Assembly (NCBI GenBank): GCA_963811805.1 | Contig: CAWESU010000001.1 | Span: forward strand, 930,001 to 994,000 | Source of the DNA: DAHUXN01 sp963811805 | Lineage (GTDB): Bacteria; Acidobacteriota; Terriglobia; Acidiferrales; UBA7541 | Direction: 5' to 3' | Length of the DNA: 64,000 nt | Shown: piece after piece, positions 1 through 9,295 of the stretch | Layout of the letters: every line of letters starts with the position of its first letter | How positions within the stretch are numbered: the stretch's first letter is position 1 | Position numbers and translations under genes: made by a program | The notes under the pieces: model-generated | The model's database searches: none | What the model was told of the DNA's origin: nothing | Seen by the model: only the letters and a program-made list of their open reading frames with translations

Positions 1-188
1 GCGCGATGCGGGAATTTCGGCGTGGAGAAGAATTCACGAATAGCGAGGAGGTACGCGACACCAGCAATTGCCAGCGGAATGATGAAGGACGGTTCGCCCC
101 TGCCGCTGGGCTTGCCTGAACACATCGTCAGCGATACAAGCAAGATGGCGCCGAACGCGTACAACCTGTGGGATGGCGTGAACTTCAC
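1..188 (-). CDS. Membrane protein, N-terminal fragment (cut by left edge)
   Basis: A GTG start at 188 opens a reading frame that runs without a stop to the left edge (62 codons visible). The GTG overlaps the TGA of the upstream gene as GTGA, a typical translationally coupled junction, which is why I choose this start. The visible part has two hydrophobic stretches (about residues 9-24 and 33-53), so it is the beginning of a multi-pass membrane protein. Its position as last visible gene of a glycosyltransferase operon suggests a lipid-linked sugar transferase of the GT-C/DUF2029 kind, but that is inference; the fragment holds no diagnostic motif. Confidence 0.6.
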   Translation of the reverse strand, partial: MKFTPSHRLYAFGAILLVSLTMCSGKPSGRGEPSFIIPLAIAGVAYLLAIREFFSTPKFPHR

Positions 189-907
189 AAGCCTCCCGCG
201 CTCTCCCGCAACTGCAGCACCGCCTGTCCCCATTGTTTCAGCCAGACCGCTGTTCGTGGAGCTCTGTCTGGAGCGAGCCGCAGTTCCGCGGCAAGCCGGG
301 TTAGGTCGCTCTCCACGTCGATGTCGTAGAAGGTGTCCATGAAGCCAACTGAAAGCTGCAGTCGGCGAGCGCGCGCCAGCAAGGCCTCGAGCGCACCGTG
401 CGTGCCCATACCGTCGTTTTCGAAGAGCCCTGAATGGGCGGCCTTGGCCCCCACGAGATAGTAGCCACCATCGTGTGTCGGTCCAACAACCACGTCGTGC
501 CCGATGAGCGCCTCGAACGCGCCGCGGAGAACGGAAGCGGGCAAATGCGGGCTGTCGCTGTTGAAGGCGACGACGCGTCGGCGGCCAGACGCTGCGAAGT
601 GCGCGAACACCGAGGTCAGGCCCGCCGCGAGGCCTTGCCCTTTTTGCCCTACCACACCGTCCGCCAACCGCTTCAGCTCTTCGACATCCGAGGCAGGGCA
701 CATAATGGCAACCTCCACAGCGCCCAACGATCGCGCCAGCGCCATTGTATCGTCCAGAAGGCACCGATAGAGCTCGGTGACCGCCTCAACGGGAAGGCTC
801 AGAGCTAAACGGGTCTTGACCATGCCCGGCCTGGGCGCTCTCGCCATCACTACCAGCGTGCGTTCCCCGTTGGGCGAATGTGCGGAATTTTCGCTGAAGG
901 ACGCCAT
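185..907 (-). CDS. DUF2064 / TIGR04282-type glycosyltransferase (nucleotidyltransferase fold)
   Basis: A 240-residue protein of the family often annotated as rSAM/selenodomain-associated transferase 1, related to CofC-type nucleotidyltransferases. The visible signatures are the N-terminal ARAPRPGMVKTRL (residues 22-34), NSDSPHLP (116-123), which corresponds to the metal-binding acidic site, and GPTHDGGYYLVG (142-153). In many genomes this family lies next to a GT2 enzyme of the TIGR04283 kind, as here (19 bp gap to the upstream GT2 gene). It ends with a GTGA overlap into the next membrane-protein gene. A cytoplasmic sugar-nucleotide or glycosyl transfer role is likely; the substrate is unknown. 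Confidence 0.88.
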   Translation of the reverse strand: MASFSENSAHSPNGERTLVVMARAPRPGMVKTRLALSLPVEAVTELYRCLLDDTMALARSLGAVEVAIMCPASDVEELKRLADGVVGQKGQGLAAGLTSVFAHFAASGRRRVVAFNSDSPHLPASVLRGAFEALIGHDVVVGPTHDGGYYLVGAKAAHSGLFENDGMGTHGALEALLARARRLQLSVGFMDTFYDIDVESDLTRLAAELRLAPDRAPRTAVWLKQWGQAVLQLRESAGGL

Positions 908-926
908 AGGAGATCGCTGTGCAGAC

Positions 927-1649
927 TCACGCTGTTCGCGGCACTGCGCGCTTTCGATGCCGAAAAGAATAACGCACTATCAGAAAGAGGATGAACCACG
1001 CCGCTCCGACGGTGCCCCTCAGCGTACCGCTAATCTTCGATTTCCCGATGCGCGGATAATAGCTCACTGGCACTTCAACAATACGGAATCCCCCGAGCGC
1101 ACCTTTTAGAATTAGTTCAACCGCCCAACCGTACGTGTTCTCTTGGAGGTCAAGACGGCGAAGCACGTCCGCTCGCCCGGCTCGGAACGGTCCGAGGTCG
1201 CTTATTCTTAGGCCATACAAAAGCCTGATCAGGAGAGCCGCAAGGCGGTTACCAAACGCGGCGTGCCAAGGCAACGCTCCGTGAACGCTCTGCTTCCCGA
1301 GGCGGGAACCCAGCGAAACATCGGCACGGCCATCAATGATCGGGCTCAAGAGAAGGGGCAACTCATTTGGCCGATCGCTGTAATCGCCGTCGAGGAACAC
1401 TACAATGTCGGGACTGCTTGCACTAGCCAGGCCGGTTAAGCAGGCGCGACCGTATCCGCGACGAGGTTCGTGGAGGACACGGGCTCCCATCTTCGAGGCG
1501 ATATCGGGAGTCCCGTCGGTTGAATTGCTGTCTACAACCAAAACCTCAGTGACGATATCGGTCGGGAGGTCAGCTAAGACGCGTCCGATGGACTGCGCTT
1601 CGTTGTGCGTAGGAATGATGACCGACACTCGCACTTGACCCTGACTCAA
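927..1649 (-). CDS. GT2 family glycosyltransferase (dolichol-phosphate mannosyltransferase-like)
   Basis: A 240-residue GT-A fold enzyme. VSVIIPTHNE (8-17) and VVDSNSTDGT (38-47) form the nucleotide-sugar site and FLDGDYSD (85-92) is the DxD-type metal site. A hydrophobic segment near residues 213-230 followed by basic residues suggests membrane anchoring of the C-terminus. Family members transfer a sugar to a polyprenyl phosphate. The start is a TTG at 1649, one base after the end of the DoxX-like gene, with a GGTGG-like ribosome site; a GTG at residue 6 is the alternative. It is in one operon with the DUF2064 gene and the following membrane protein. Confidence 0.9.
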   Translation of the reverse strand: MSQGQVRVSVIIPTHNEAQSIGRVLADLPTDIVTEVLVVDSNSTDGTPDIASKMGARVLHEPRRGYGRACLTGLASASSPDIVVFLDGDYSDRPNELPLLLSPIIDGRADVSLGSRLGKQSVHGALPWHAAFGNRLAALLIRLLYGLRISDLGPFRAGRADVLRRLDLQENTYGWAVELILKGALGGFRIVEVPVSYYPRIGKSKISGTLRGTVGAAWFILFLIVRYSFRHRKRAVPRTA

Positions 1650-1650
1650 T

Positions 1651-2145
1651 TCACCACCAGGGGGAGGACGGCCGGCGCCGCGCTAACAAGGCGTCGACGC
1701 CCCAGGTTCGACCGGCCCGTCCCGCCGCGAGCGCAAGCGACGCTAACACCGGAACCAGCAGCTCCCAAATCCACGCCGTGCCCCACTCAGACATCCAGAG
1801 ACTGCCTAGGTACAGAAACGCTACAAACGCGACCGGACGCGTCACCAGGCCAACGACCAGCAAGATCCCGAGAGAGATCTCAGCTATCGCCTGCATAGGA
1901 GCCGCCATCGCGGCGTGACTCGCCGCCAACCCCATAACTGCCTTCCACGCAGCCGGCGAGTGGCCTGCCTTTATGTAGTAGTCGATTAAGCCTGCGTAGC
2001 CCGCCGGAGTGTACAGACCCTTTCCCAGATTTTCGAAGAAGACCGACACAAACATTGCGCCGATCGTGAGACGAACTATTGCCAAGCCATTTGCTGCACC
2101 GAGTTGAGTAGCCACATTTTGCGCTGGAGTTGGATTCGTCATCAT
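1651..2145 (-). CDS. DoxX/DoxD-like integral membrane protein
   Basis: A protein of 164 residues with four predicted membrane segments: around residues 23-43 of the chosen product, a central alanine-rich pair and a tryptophan-rich last pair. The arrangement and the segments GMFVSVFFENLGKGLY-like and ISLGILLVVGLVTRP-like fit the DoxX/TQO small subunit family. I start it at the ATG at 2145 rather than further upstream because a GAGGT site lies six bases before it; a second ATG follows directly. It is the first gene of the four-gene minus-strand operon. Family members are linked to quinone or thiosulfate redox in some organisms, but the role here is unknown. Confidence 0.82.
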   Translation of the reverse strand: MMTNPTPAQNVATQLGAANGLAIVRLTIGAMFVSVFFENLGKGLYTPAGYAGLIDYYIKAGHSPAAWKAVMGLAASHAAMAAPMQAIAEISLGILLVVGLVTRPVAFVAFLYLGSLWMSEWGTAWIWELLVPVLASLALAAGRAGRTWGVDALLARRRPSSPWW

Positions 2146-2679
2146 TGTGAACCTCGTACCCAATGGATGCCGTGCGAGTTTGCGACGGGAAGAGAGAGAC
2201 TGCATATCTTAAGCAGTTTTTCCTGTTCCTGCTAGCAAATGTTCGAGGGTCATATACCGGCGCAAGGCGCGCTGCTAAGACCTGGATCCCAGAACTCTCA
2301 GACGCGGTATTAGCCTCCTTCTGGTCACCAACCCGGCCTTGCGAACTCCCATTTGGCGCGAGCAGAACGATTTTCGAATCTCGCTCCCCTATATCCGTCT
2401 TCAGCCACCGGCCCATCTCGGGACGCCAGCCCGTTTTTCGGGAACGATTCGTATCAAACGCTAGATTAGGCAATGCTCTGCGCGGTGATTGGTCAAAACG
2501 CTTCATGGAAACCGCATACCTTGGTCTCTTCAGGGTTCCGGCTTGCAGCATGAGCTCGGATAGGAGCATTAAGGCGTCTAGTCGTCCGATGACGGGCTAC
2601 CCTTCCCTAATCCTGGTAAGGTAAGAGTAGCCGACCTCCACCCGGGATCATAGCCGCCGCGAACGGCACTTTTGCCAGG
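2146..2679. other. Intergenic region without recognisable gene
   Basis: About 530 bases between the DoxX-like gene and the MDR gene. Frames are open on both strands but the encoded sequences have no domain, no hydrophobic pattern and poor starts, and one of them overlaps the DoxX gene out of frame. It should hold the promoter of the minus-strand operon; I could not single out a convincing box. Confidence 0.5.
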
Positions 2680-3639
2680 CTACGGGATCACGACCAGCCT
2701 GTGGGCCTGTGCGTTGCGTTCCCAGGCACCCTCGATCTCGGCGAGCGGAACACGCTCGGTCTCGATGCGCAATGTGCCGCGGGCTACGCTGTTCATCACT
2801 TGTTGGAACGCGTCGGTGAGTATGTCCCAAGACGGCATGCCTCCGGTTCCTAGAATCGTCAGCGCCGTGCTTCGCAGGACTGCCGCGGGCAGAGTGATTG
2901 TAGATCCAGCGCTCTCGCCCACCTCCACCAGTCGAGTCCCCGATTCCCCAATCGCAAATTCTTTTCCGGTGATGGCTTTCAGCAGAGCTTCGGTCGGGCG
3001 GCCCCATAGATAGTCAATAATCACGTCGAAACGCTTTTCGCCAGCCTCGCGGCGGAAGGCTGCGATCAATTCTTCATTGGGTTGGTCGAGGCGAATCGTC
3101 GAGTCGGCGCCAAGCTCGTGGAGTGTGCGCAACACGTGTTCGTTGCGTCCTGCCGCAACGACGCGTCCCGCGCCCAAGATTTCGGCGATCTGTACCGCCA
3201 GCTTGCCGGTGACTCCGGTGGCGCCGAGGATCAGGACGGTTTCGCCGGCGGCGAGCTTCGCACTGTGCTTGAGAGACAGCCAGGCCGACACACCGGGATT
3301 GGGAATGGCCGCGGCTGTGACATCGTCCAGTTCTTCGGGGACCGAAAAACATTGAACTCGCCGAACCACCGTGCGCTCGGCCATCGCGCCGTACGGCTGC
3401 CGCGCTCCGCCGAAGAACACTCGCGTGCCGTCTTCGAGCCGCCCCACGCCATCCATGCCGCAAACGACAGGAAATTCGCGCGGACTGGCGTAGTGCGTTC
3501 CGGCCGCCATCTGTTTGTCCACAGGCTTCAGCGCAGCCGCGTAGACATTTATGAGCACCTCGCCTTCACCTGGAGTTGGATCGGGAAATTCCGCAAAGCG
3601 CGGCGGTTTCCCCAAAGCGTGCAGCACAGCGGCATTCAT
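2680..3639 (-). CDS. Zinc-free MDR / quinone oxidoreductase-like NADPH dehydrogenase
   Basis: A 319-residue medium-chain dehydrogenase/reductase. The N-terminal GroES-like domain contains DPTPGEGEVLINVYAAALKPVD, but lacks the cysteine/histidine set of zinc alcohol dehydrogenases. The Rossmann part starts with ILGATGVTGKLAVQ (about 137-150), the ATGVTG loop being typical of quinone oxidoreductases. It probably reduces quinones or enones with NADPH in the cytosol. It is transcribed divergently from the AraC-type gene at 3816, which is the likely regulator. Product length is normal for the family. Confidence 0.88.
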   Translation of the reverse strand: MNAAVLHALGKPPRFAEFPDPTPGEGEVLINVYAAALKPVDKQMAAGTHYASPREFPVVCGMDGVGRLEDGTRVFFGGARQPYGAMAERTVVRRVQCFSVPEELDDVTAAAIPNPGVSAWLSLKHSAKLAAGETVLILGATGVTGKLAVQIAEILGAGRVVAAGRNEHVLRTLHELGADSTIRLDQPNEELIAAFRREAGEKRFDVIIDYLWGRPTEALLKAITGKEFAIGESGTRLVEVGESAGSTITLPAAVLRSTALTILGTGGMPSWDILTDAFQQVMNSVARGTLRIETERVPLAEIEGAWERNAQAHRLVVIP

Positions 3640-3815
3640 GACTCGCCTCCTTTCACGATGACTGACATTTTTCGATTCATACTTTCTTCGTATTGCGTGA
3701 TTATTTCCCTTGGTTGTCTTTTGCTATTCCGCCCCGTACTCTAGCTATGTTCCGGTTGGTCCCGCTAACGGGAAAGTGGCGATATTTATCGGAAAAGGGT
3801 CAATCTCATAGATTC

Positions 3816-4622
3816 ATGTCGTTGGTCCCGAAGAATGCGGAAGAACTGCGCCGTCTCTACGAGAGCGATACGCCAGTACTGGCATTTGCGTTCCAGAGGC
3901 GTGCGGCCGAGGATTGGGCGCCAGAGCATAGTCACGAGCGCGGGCAACTCTTCGCATTGACCCAGGGCTTGCTCATCGTGGAAGCAGGAAGCGAACGATG
4001 GATGTTTCCCTCCCAGCGTTGCGCATGGATTCCACCAAAATGTAGGCACGCGGCTCGTTCTGTGGGAGGCGTTGCCGGCTCGATGGTTCACTTGTCTCCA
4101 GAGGCGTGCCGCGGACTACCCAAGAGGCCCTGCATGTTCAACTCATCGGAGCTATTGTTCGCCATAGTTCACCGTATTCTTGGTTGGGACCTCCGCCAAC
4201 CGCTCAACCCAGTGAAGAAGCATTTGATCGCTGCGCTCCGTGATGAGATTCGACAGCCTGACCATCAGCCCTTGCGTTTGACCATACCAAGAGAAGAAAG
4301 ACTGGCCCGGGTTGCTGATGCTCTGTTGAATGATGTTGGGGATGAACGCACACTGGACGCTTGGGCGCATGTTGCCGGAATGGCCCGCCGTACTTTCATG
4401 CGTGCGTTTTCCGCTGAGGTAGGTATGTCATTTGGGCGTTGGCGACAGCAGGCACGGTTGTTTGCTGCTCTTGAGATGCTCGCACAAAGGAAATCTGTCA
4501 CGGAGGTCGCTATCGCAGTCGGTTACGACAGCGTGAGTGCCTTCATTGAAATGTTCCGGACGATGCTGGGAACCGCACCACAGACATATTTTCGAGGTAG
4601 ACAAGAACCGGGGCACAAGTAG
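3816..4622 (+). CDS. AraC family transcriptional regulator with cupin sensor domain
   Basis: A 268-residue regulator. The N-terminal half has a cupin-like ligand pocket (HSHERGQLFALTQGLLIVE region, about residues 42-60). The C-terminal half has the two helix-turn-helix units of AraC/XylS proteins; the second, VTEVAIAVGYDSVSAFIEMF, is highly typical, followed by the usual GTAPQTYFR end. Starts at 3693, 3747 and 3816 are all possible; I prefer the ATG at 3816 because MSLVPKN fits the normal N-terminus and leaves room for the divergent promoter. The divergent MDR gene is its likely target. Confidence 0.88.
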   Translation: MSLVPKNAEELRRLYESDTPVLAFAFQRRAAEDWAPEHSHERGQLFALTQGLLIVEAGSERWMFPSQRCAWIPPKCRHAARSVGGVAGSMVHLSPEACRGLPKRPCMFNSSELLFAIVHRILGWDLRQPLNPVKKHLIAALRDEIRQPDHQPLRLTIPREERLARVADALLNDVGDERTLDAWAHVAGMARRTFMRAFSAEVGMSFGRWRQQARLFAALEMLAQRKSVTEVAIAVGYDSVSAFIEMFRTMLGTAPQTYFRGRQEPGHK

Positions 4623-4841
4623 CACCGGAAATCACGAATCGGCGAACCCATTTCCACCCGCCTTGCTTACTGTGGGCGAGTCAACCGGAAACAATCTCCA
4701 GAAGGGCCGATTTGCGCGATTACTATGGGATGGTTCCGTCGCTTCCGGCTTGCTCGACTACTCGGAAGTGGACGCGATACTCGTAAACAGAAGCGCGTTT
4801 GTCGGTACTGATCCGACGAGGTGCCCGCAACTGTCGCGGTA

Positions 4842-4905
4842 GGGACGACCATCGCTGATCGCCCCCCGCACAGATCCGTACGAGCGCGTCTACGCATACG
4901 GCTCT
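4842..4905 (-). ncRNA. Group II intron domains V and VI
   Basis: Domain V spans about 4905-4871 on the minus strand and carries the AGC-containing lower stem (AGAGCCGTA against TACGGATCT with a single mismatch). Domain VI (4865-4842) is a ten-pair stem closed by a GCGA tetraloop, followed by CTACCGCGAC that should contain the branch-point adenosine and the 3' splice site. Pairing was checked by hand. Confidence 0.82.
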
Positions 4906-6467
4906 TACGAAGGATGAGTGGCGTAGAAGCGTGCATCGGGATAGGGGTGCAGAACATGGGGTGGAGGAATCCACCGGTTCAGGACTGGGGTAAAACGTTC
5001 CCACCGCATCTGGGCGCGCTGGCTACGGCGGACCAGAACACTCTGCCAGAGCCTGCACACGCGAAGCTTAAAGATGCGCAACTGAGTCGTGTTCCCGGGG
5101 ACTGCGTGGTATTGGTAATAACCCAGCACAACCTTCCGGAGCCAGGCACCGACTTCGTCCATGCGATCATGCATTCGGCGTTGAAGCTCAACCTTGATGG
5201 CTTTGAGTTTCGCAACCATTCGCTTTTTCGCAGTGATCCGCCATACGGTGAAGGTTCCGCTCTTGTGGCGTTGCCCACAGTAGTGGGTAAAGCCCAGAAA
5301 GGTGAAGGTCTCTGGTTTTCCCTCTCCCCGCTCTTTCCGGTCGCGAGCGGCGAACCGCCCGAACTCGATCAGTCGAGTCTTATCCGGATGTAACTCCAGT
5401 CCGAACTTTGCAAGTCGTTCCCGGAACTGTTTCAGGAATCGCTCAGCTTCCGTTCGGTGCTGAAAGCCCACCACAAGATCGTCAGCATAGCGGACGACTA
5501 TTACGTCGCCCTTTGCCACTTTCTTGCGCCAGACATCAGCCCACAGATCGAAGAGGTAATACAAGTACACGTAGGCGATCAGCGGTGAAACCACTGCTCC
5601 CTGCGGTGTACCCAGCTTCGTCTCCGACCACTGGCCGTCTTCCGATACTCCCGCCTTTAACCATTTCCGGATCAGGCGAAGTATCCTCCGATCGGCTACC
5701 CGATGCTCGATGAACTTCATCATCCATTCGTGGCTCAGGTTATCGAAGAAGCCACGGATGTCGGCATCAAGCACCCAGTTCACCCGCTTCCGTTGGATGC
5801 CCACCGTCAGCGCGTCCAGCGCTTGATGCGGGCTGCGACCGGGACGAAACCCGTAAGAGAAGCCTTTGAAGTCGACCTCATATATCTGGTTGAGGATCGT
5901 CACCACAGCCTGTTGAACAATTTTGTCCTCCAGCGCTGCGATGCCCAACGGACGTTGCCGCCCGTCAGCCTTCGGAATAAAGACTCGCCTCGAAGGTTTT
6001 GCCCGATACGCTCCACGGTGCACCCGGCTGTGCAGATCGACAAGTCGATCCTCGAGCCCGGTTTCATACTCCTGCCACGTTACGCCGTCTACTCCGGGCG
6101 AAGCCTTACGCTGAAGCGCGTAGAAGCTGTCTCGGAGTAGATCAACGTTGAGATGGTGGAGCAAAGCGGTGAACCGTTCCTGCTTTCTTTCCTTTGCTAC
6201 CTTCCGCACACCGTCCAGCCCCTGGGACATGCGCTTCCCACTCTGTGTCGGGTGCATGTGCGTCTGAACGATGTTCTCCTTCGTCTGTGCCCTTCCCTCC
6301 CCAACCTCCGCGGAAGATTGCCCTTCCTTGTTCGGTTGGTTCACAGGTAGTACGGCACAGTCCGACTTCTCCAGCACGTGCGTGTCCGCCGTTTGGTTTA
6401 TGGCCTTCGCGGACCGGCCTTGATCTTCCGACCAAGGCGTGCTGGAGATCTCCCGGTTCTCGTGCAT
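4905..6467 (-). CDS. ltrA: Group II intron reverse transcriptase/maturase
   Basis: A 520-residue intron-encoded protein. Reverse transcriptase blocks are intact: DADIRGFFD (234-242), GTPQGAVVSP (286-295) and RYADDLVVGF with the catalytic YADD at 327-330. A maturase (domain X) region follows at roughly 350-450, and the tail has the RWERFTPVLNRW-type end. There is no recognisable endonuclease HNH domain, as expected for class C. The stop codon abuts domain V. The protein should splice its own intron RNA and carry out retrohoming. All key residues are present, so the element may be active. Confidence 0.97.
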   Translation of the reverse strand: MHENREISSTPWSEDQGRSAKAINQTADTHVLEKSDCAVLPVNQPNKEGQSSAEVGEGRAQTKENIVQTHMHPTQSGKRMSQGLDGVRKVAKERKQERFTALLHHLNVDLLRDSFYALQRKASPGVDGVTWQEYETGLEDRLVDLHSRVHRGAYRAKPSRRVFIPKADGRQRPLGIAALEDKIVQQAVVTILNQIYEVDFKGFSYGFRPGRSPHQALDALTVGIQRKRVNWVLDADIRGFFDNLSHEWMMKFIEHRVADRRILRLIRKWLKAGVSEDGQWSETKLGTPQGAVVSPLIAYVYLYYLFDLWADVWRKKVAKGDVIVVRYADDLVVGFQHRTEAERFLKQFRERLAKFGLELHPDKTRLIEFGRFAARDRKERGEGKPETFTFLGFTHYCGQRHKSGTFTVWRITAKKRMVAKLKAIKVELQRRMHDRMDEVGAWLRKVVLGYYQYHAVPGNTTQLRIFKLRVCRLWQSVLVRRSQRAQMRWERFTPVLNRWIPPPHVLHPYPDARFYATHPS

Positions 6468-6856
6468 GTTGTTTCTCAGCGTGCGTGGGTTCTAAAGACT
6501 ACGCAAGACCGACAGTCCACTCGCGTTTAGCGTGGCTGCCGTGTTGCCTTCCTCCTACTCGGAATGAAGTCGGCATCCTGATCTACGGGCTTTTCGCAGC
6601 TCAATTGCCCCGCCCACCGGTGCCTCTGTCTACGCTTCAAGAAACACCTCGCGGTATCCCCGGCAAGACTCGAGGTCAGGATGGATTCGCTACTTCCTTT
6701 CCTGTAGGGCTCTTTCATCCCCTACAACATGCCGGTTTATCCCGGCGCACTCCGGATCGCCCGTCACTCGGGAATAATCGCCAGGAATCACTGCAAATTC
6801 CGCACTCCTATTCGAGGCTGCTCTCAGAAAGTGTAGTCACTTGCTTGCACGTGGGG

Positions 6857-9295
6857 CTATTCGTGACGCAAAGCGACCATGGGGTCGACGCGCATGGCCC
6901 GGCGGCCGGGGATGTAGCAGGCGGCGAGGGCGACAACAACGAGCATGACGGTGACCGCCGAGTAGGTTGCTGGATCCGTCGGCGTAATCTCAAAAAGCAG
7001 GCTGCGCAAGAGTCGCGTCAACGCCAATGCGCCGCCAATCCCGACAGCTATTCCGGTTCCCGCCATGAACACCCCGTCACGGATTACCATCCGCAGCACG
7101 TCGCCTTGGTGTGCGCCGAGGGCCATTCGGATGCCGATCTCATGGGTGCGCTGACTGACCATGTAGGAAATCACGCCGTAGATTCCGACGCCAGCGAGCA
7201 ACAACGCTAACGCTGCGAACACGCCGACAGCCGCCGTCTCGAAGCGCTGGCCAGCAGTCTCGCCGGCGAGCAAATCGTCCATCGTGGTAACATTGGAGAG
7301 CGGCAGTTCCTTATCGATGGCCAACACCTGCGAGCGGAGCGCGGACACAACCGGGCGTGGATCGGACGCAGTGCGAAGCAGAATCGTCATGTCGCTGCTC
7401 GGCGATTGCGCAAGCGGCTGGAAGATTTGGGGCAACAGTTTGTCGCCGGGCCCGACCCGCCGAATAGCGGCAGACACACCTACGATGGAAATCGCCGTCT
7501 GATCCGGCGTGCCAACTGCAATCAAGATGTGTTTCCCCAGGGGATTTTCGCCGTCAGGGAAAAAGCGGCGAACGAACTCCTGGTTCACGACCGCGACGTT
7601 TGCGGTGTTCGACCCGTCCCGGTTGTCGAATCCACGACCCCAGAGGATTGGAATTCCGAGGGCCCGAAAATAGCCGTCGCTCACCGAGTCGAGCGGAACG
7701 GACGCCGTCGGATCGTCCGACGCAGGGGCTGGGCGGCCCTCGATTCCAACGCGCATTTCCATGGACAGCGTATTTGGAAGGCTGGTGGAAAGGCTCGCGG
7801 CGCGAACTCCGGGAAGGACGCTGATGCGGTCGAGAAGCTGCGCCGAAAAGGCCGCTTGCTGTGGGTCGGTGGAGTACTTATCGTCCGGAAGGAAAATTTG
7901 AGCGGTTAGGAGATTGTGGGGGTCGAATCCGGAGCCCACGTTCGTCAGGCGAAGAAAGCTTTGAAGCAGCAAGCCCGCAGCGACCAGCAAAACCATAGCC
8001 GCGGCAACTTCCGTGACCGCCAGCAGATTCCGCAGGAATGCGTTGTTTCGTGAGCCGGTGACCTGCGCGCAGCCCGTTTGCATGGCGTCGGTGAGGTTCG
8101 GGCTGAAAAGAGCCAGCATCGGCGCGAAACCGGAGATGGCGCCGGCCAAGGCAGAGACGGCGATCGTAAAAGCTAGTGCGACGGCGTCGATGTGCACGTC
8201 CTGGATGTTTAGCAAGCTGCGGGGCACGAAAGAACGAAGAAGTACGACGCCCCAGAATCCGCCGAGCAGCCCGACGAGCCCGCCTATGGCCGACAGCAGC
8301 ATGCTTTCTGTCAGCAATTGCCGTGCGAGGCGAGAGCGTGCGGCCCCGAGAGCGGAGCGCAGGGCGAACTCGCGTGCGCGGACAGAGCCGCGCGAGAGTT
8401 GCAGGTTTGCAATGTTCGCGCAGGCAATCAGCAAAATAAATGCGACTGCGGCCATTAGCGTCCAGAGAGGAGCACGGATGCTGCCTGTCAGATGGTCATG
8501 CAGGGAAACGACGCTCAGATGAACCTCTTGGGTGTAGCGGCCAAAAAATTTAGGAAGCAGCCGCAATGTACGGCTGTCAATCAATGAAAGACCGGCTGCT
8601 GCTTGAGCGAGGGTCACGCCTGGTTTCAGTCTCGCGATGACCCCGAGATACCAAATCGCCGAACTCGCATCAGGCGGCGCCGCGAGGGGTACAAAAACCT
8701 CCGGTTGTCTGCCCGAGGTTGGGAACTTGAAACTCGCGGGGAGCACCCCGACTATGGGATAGCCTTTGTCATCGAGCATAATCGGCCGTCCGAGGATTTT
8801 CGGATCGCCCGCGTAGCGCGACCGCCAAAGTTCGTAGCTCAATATGGCCCCACGCGGACCTCCGTGCCGATCCTCTTCGGGAGTAAAGCTTCGGCCACGT
8901 GCCAGCTCTACGCCAAGCACGGAGAAAAAATTCGCGGACACGCCCATGCCGCGAATCCTTTCCGGAATGCCCGCTCCTGTGAGCGTGAACGTCCGCCCAA
9001 GATTTGTTGCGGCAATTCCGGAAAACACGTCGTTCTGGTCGCGCCAAGCGAAATACGTCGGATGGGGCACAAAGGAACTGTGCACATCCGCTTTAGGGAA
9101 TTGGAGTGTGGTCCAGACGAGGCGCGCCGGGTCTTTGTAAGGGAGCGGCCGCAGCAACACGGCATCCACGACGGAAAAGATGGCCGTATTGGCGCCGATG
9201 CCGAGGGCGAGAGTGAGAATGGCGACGGCGGTGAAGCCTGGAGACTTGCGGAGCATCCTCAGCCCGTATCGGATGTCTTGAAGAAGGGTCTCCAT
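6857..9295 (-). CDS. ADOP-type ABC transporter permease (MacB/FtsX fold)
   Basis: An 812-residue permease of the acidobacterial duplicated orphan permease group. It starts with LLQDIRYGLRMLRKSPGFT and GIGANTAIFSVVDAVLLRPLPY, then has a MacB periplasmic core domain, a first FtsX unit (three membrane segments, about 275-410), a second periplasmic core, and a second FtsX unit at the end closing with RRAMRVDPMVALRHE. No ATPase gene is adjacent. It lacks the N-terminal cytoplasmic prefix seen in the paralogue at 16548-19160. A GGGAGG ribosome site precedes the ATG. The substrate is unknown; the family is thought to act in export or envelope stress. Confidence 0.93.
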   Translation of the reverse strand: METLLQDIRYGLRMLRKSPGFTAVAILTLALGIGANTAIFSVVDAVLLRPLPYKDPARLVWTTLQFPKADVHSSFVPHPTYFAWRDQNDVFSGIAATNLGRTFTLTGAGIPERIRGMGVSANFFSVLGVELARGRSFTPEEDRHGGPRGAILSYELWRSRYAGDPKILGRPIMLDDKGYPIVGVLPASFKFPTSGRQPEVFVPLAAPPDASSAIWYLGVIARLKPGVTLAQAAAGLSLIDSRTLRLLPKFFGRYTQEVHLSVVSLHDHLTGSIRAPLWTLMAAVAFILLIACANIANLQLSRGSVRAREFALRSALGAARSRLARQLLTESMLLSAIGGLVGLLGGFWGVVLLRSFVPRSLLNIQDVHIDAVALAFTIAVSALAGAISGFAPMLALFSPNLTDAMQTGCAQVTGSRNNAFLRNLLAVTEVAAAMVLLVAAGLLLQSFLRLTNVGSGFDPHNLLTAQIFLPDDKYSTDPQQAAFSAQLLDRISVLPGVRAASLSTSLPNTLSMEMRVGIEGRPAPASDDPTASVPLDSVSDGYFRALGIPILWGRGFDNRDGSNTANVAVVNQEFVRRFFPDGENPLGKHILIAVGTPDQTAISIVGVSAAIRRVGPGDKLLPQIFQPLAQSPSSDMTILLRTASDPRPVVSALRSQVLAIDKELPLSNVTTMDDLLAGETAGQRFETAAVGVFAALALLLAGVGIYGVISYMVSQRTHEIGIRMALGAHQGDVLRMVIRDGVFMAGTGIAVGIGGALALTRLLRSLLFEITPTDPATYSAVTVMLVVVALAACYIPGRRAMRVDPMVALRHE

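Larger units (their letters stand above)
4833..6750 (-). mobile_element. Complete group II intron, bacterial class C type
   Basis: The element reads on the minus strand from a GTGCG 5' end (6750-6746, followed by CCGGG and CCGGC, which can pair as the start of domain I) to a 3' end in CTACCGCGAC at 4833. The intron-encoded protein occupies 6467-4905. Directly after its stop lies domain V (4905-4871: AGAGCCGTA paired with TACGGATCT around a short TAGA-capped tip) and then domain VI (4865-4842: GGGGCGATCA, GCGA loop, TGGTCGTCCC). The total is 1918 nt, usual for class C. Class C introns insert behind terminator-like hairpins; the 5' exon has CCCG-AGTGA-CGGG 10-20 bases upstream. Exon sequences on both sides are non-coding. 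Confidence 0.85.

Noticed and set aside
1880..2569. A 229-codon minus-strand frame upstream of and overlapping the DoxX-like gene
   Set aside because: Overlaps the DoxX gene out of frame, has no recognisable pattern and a poor start.
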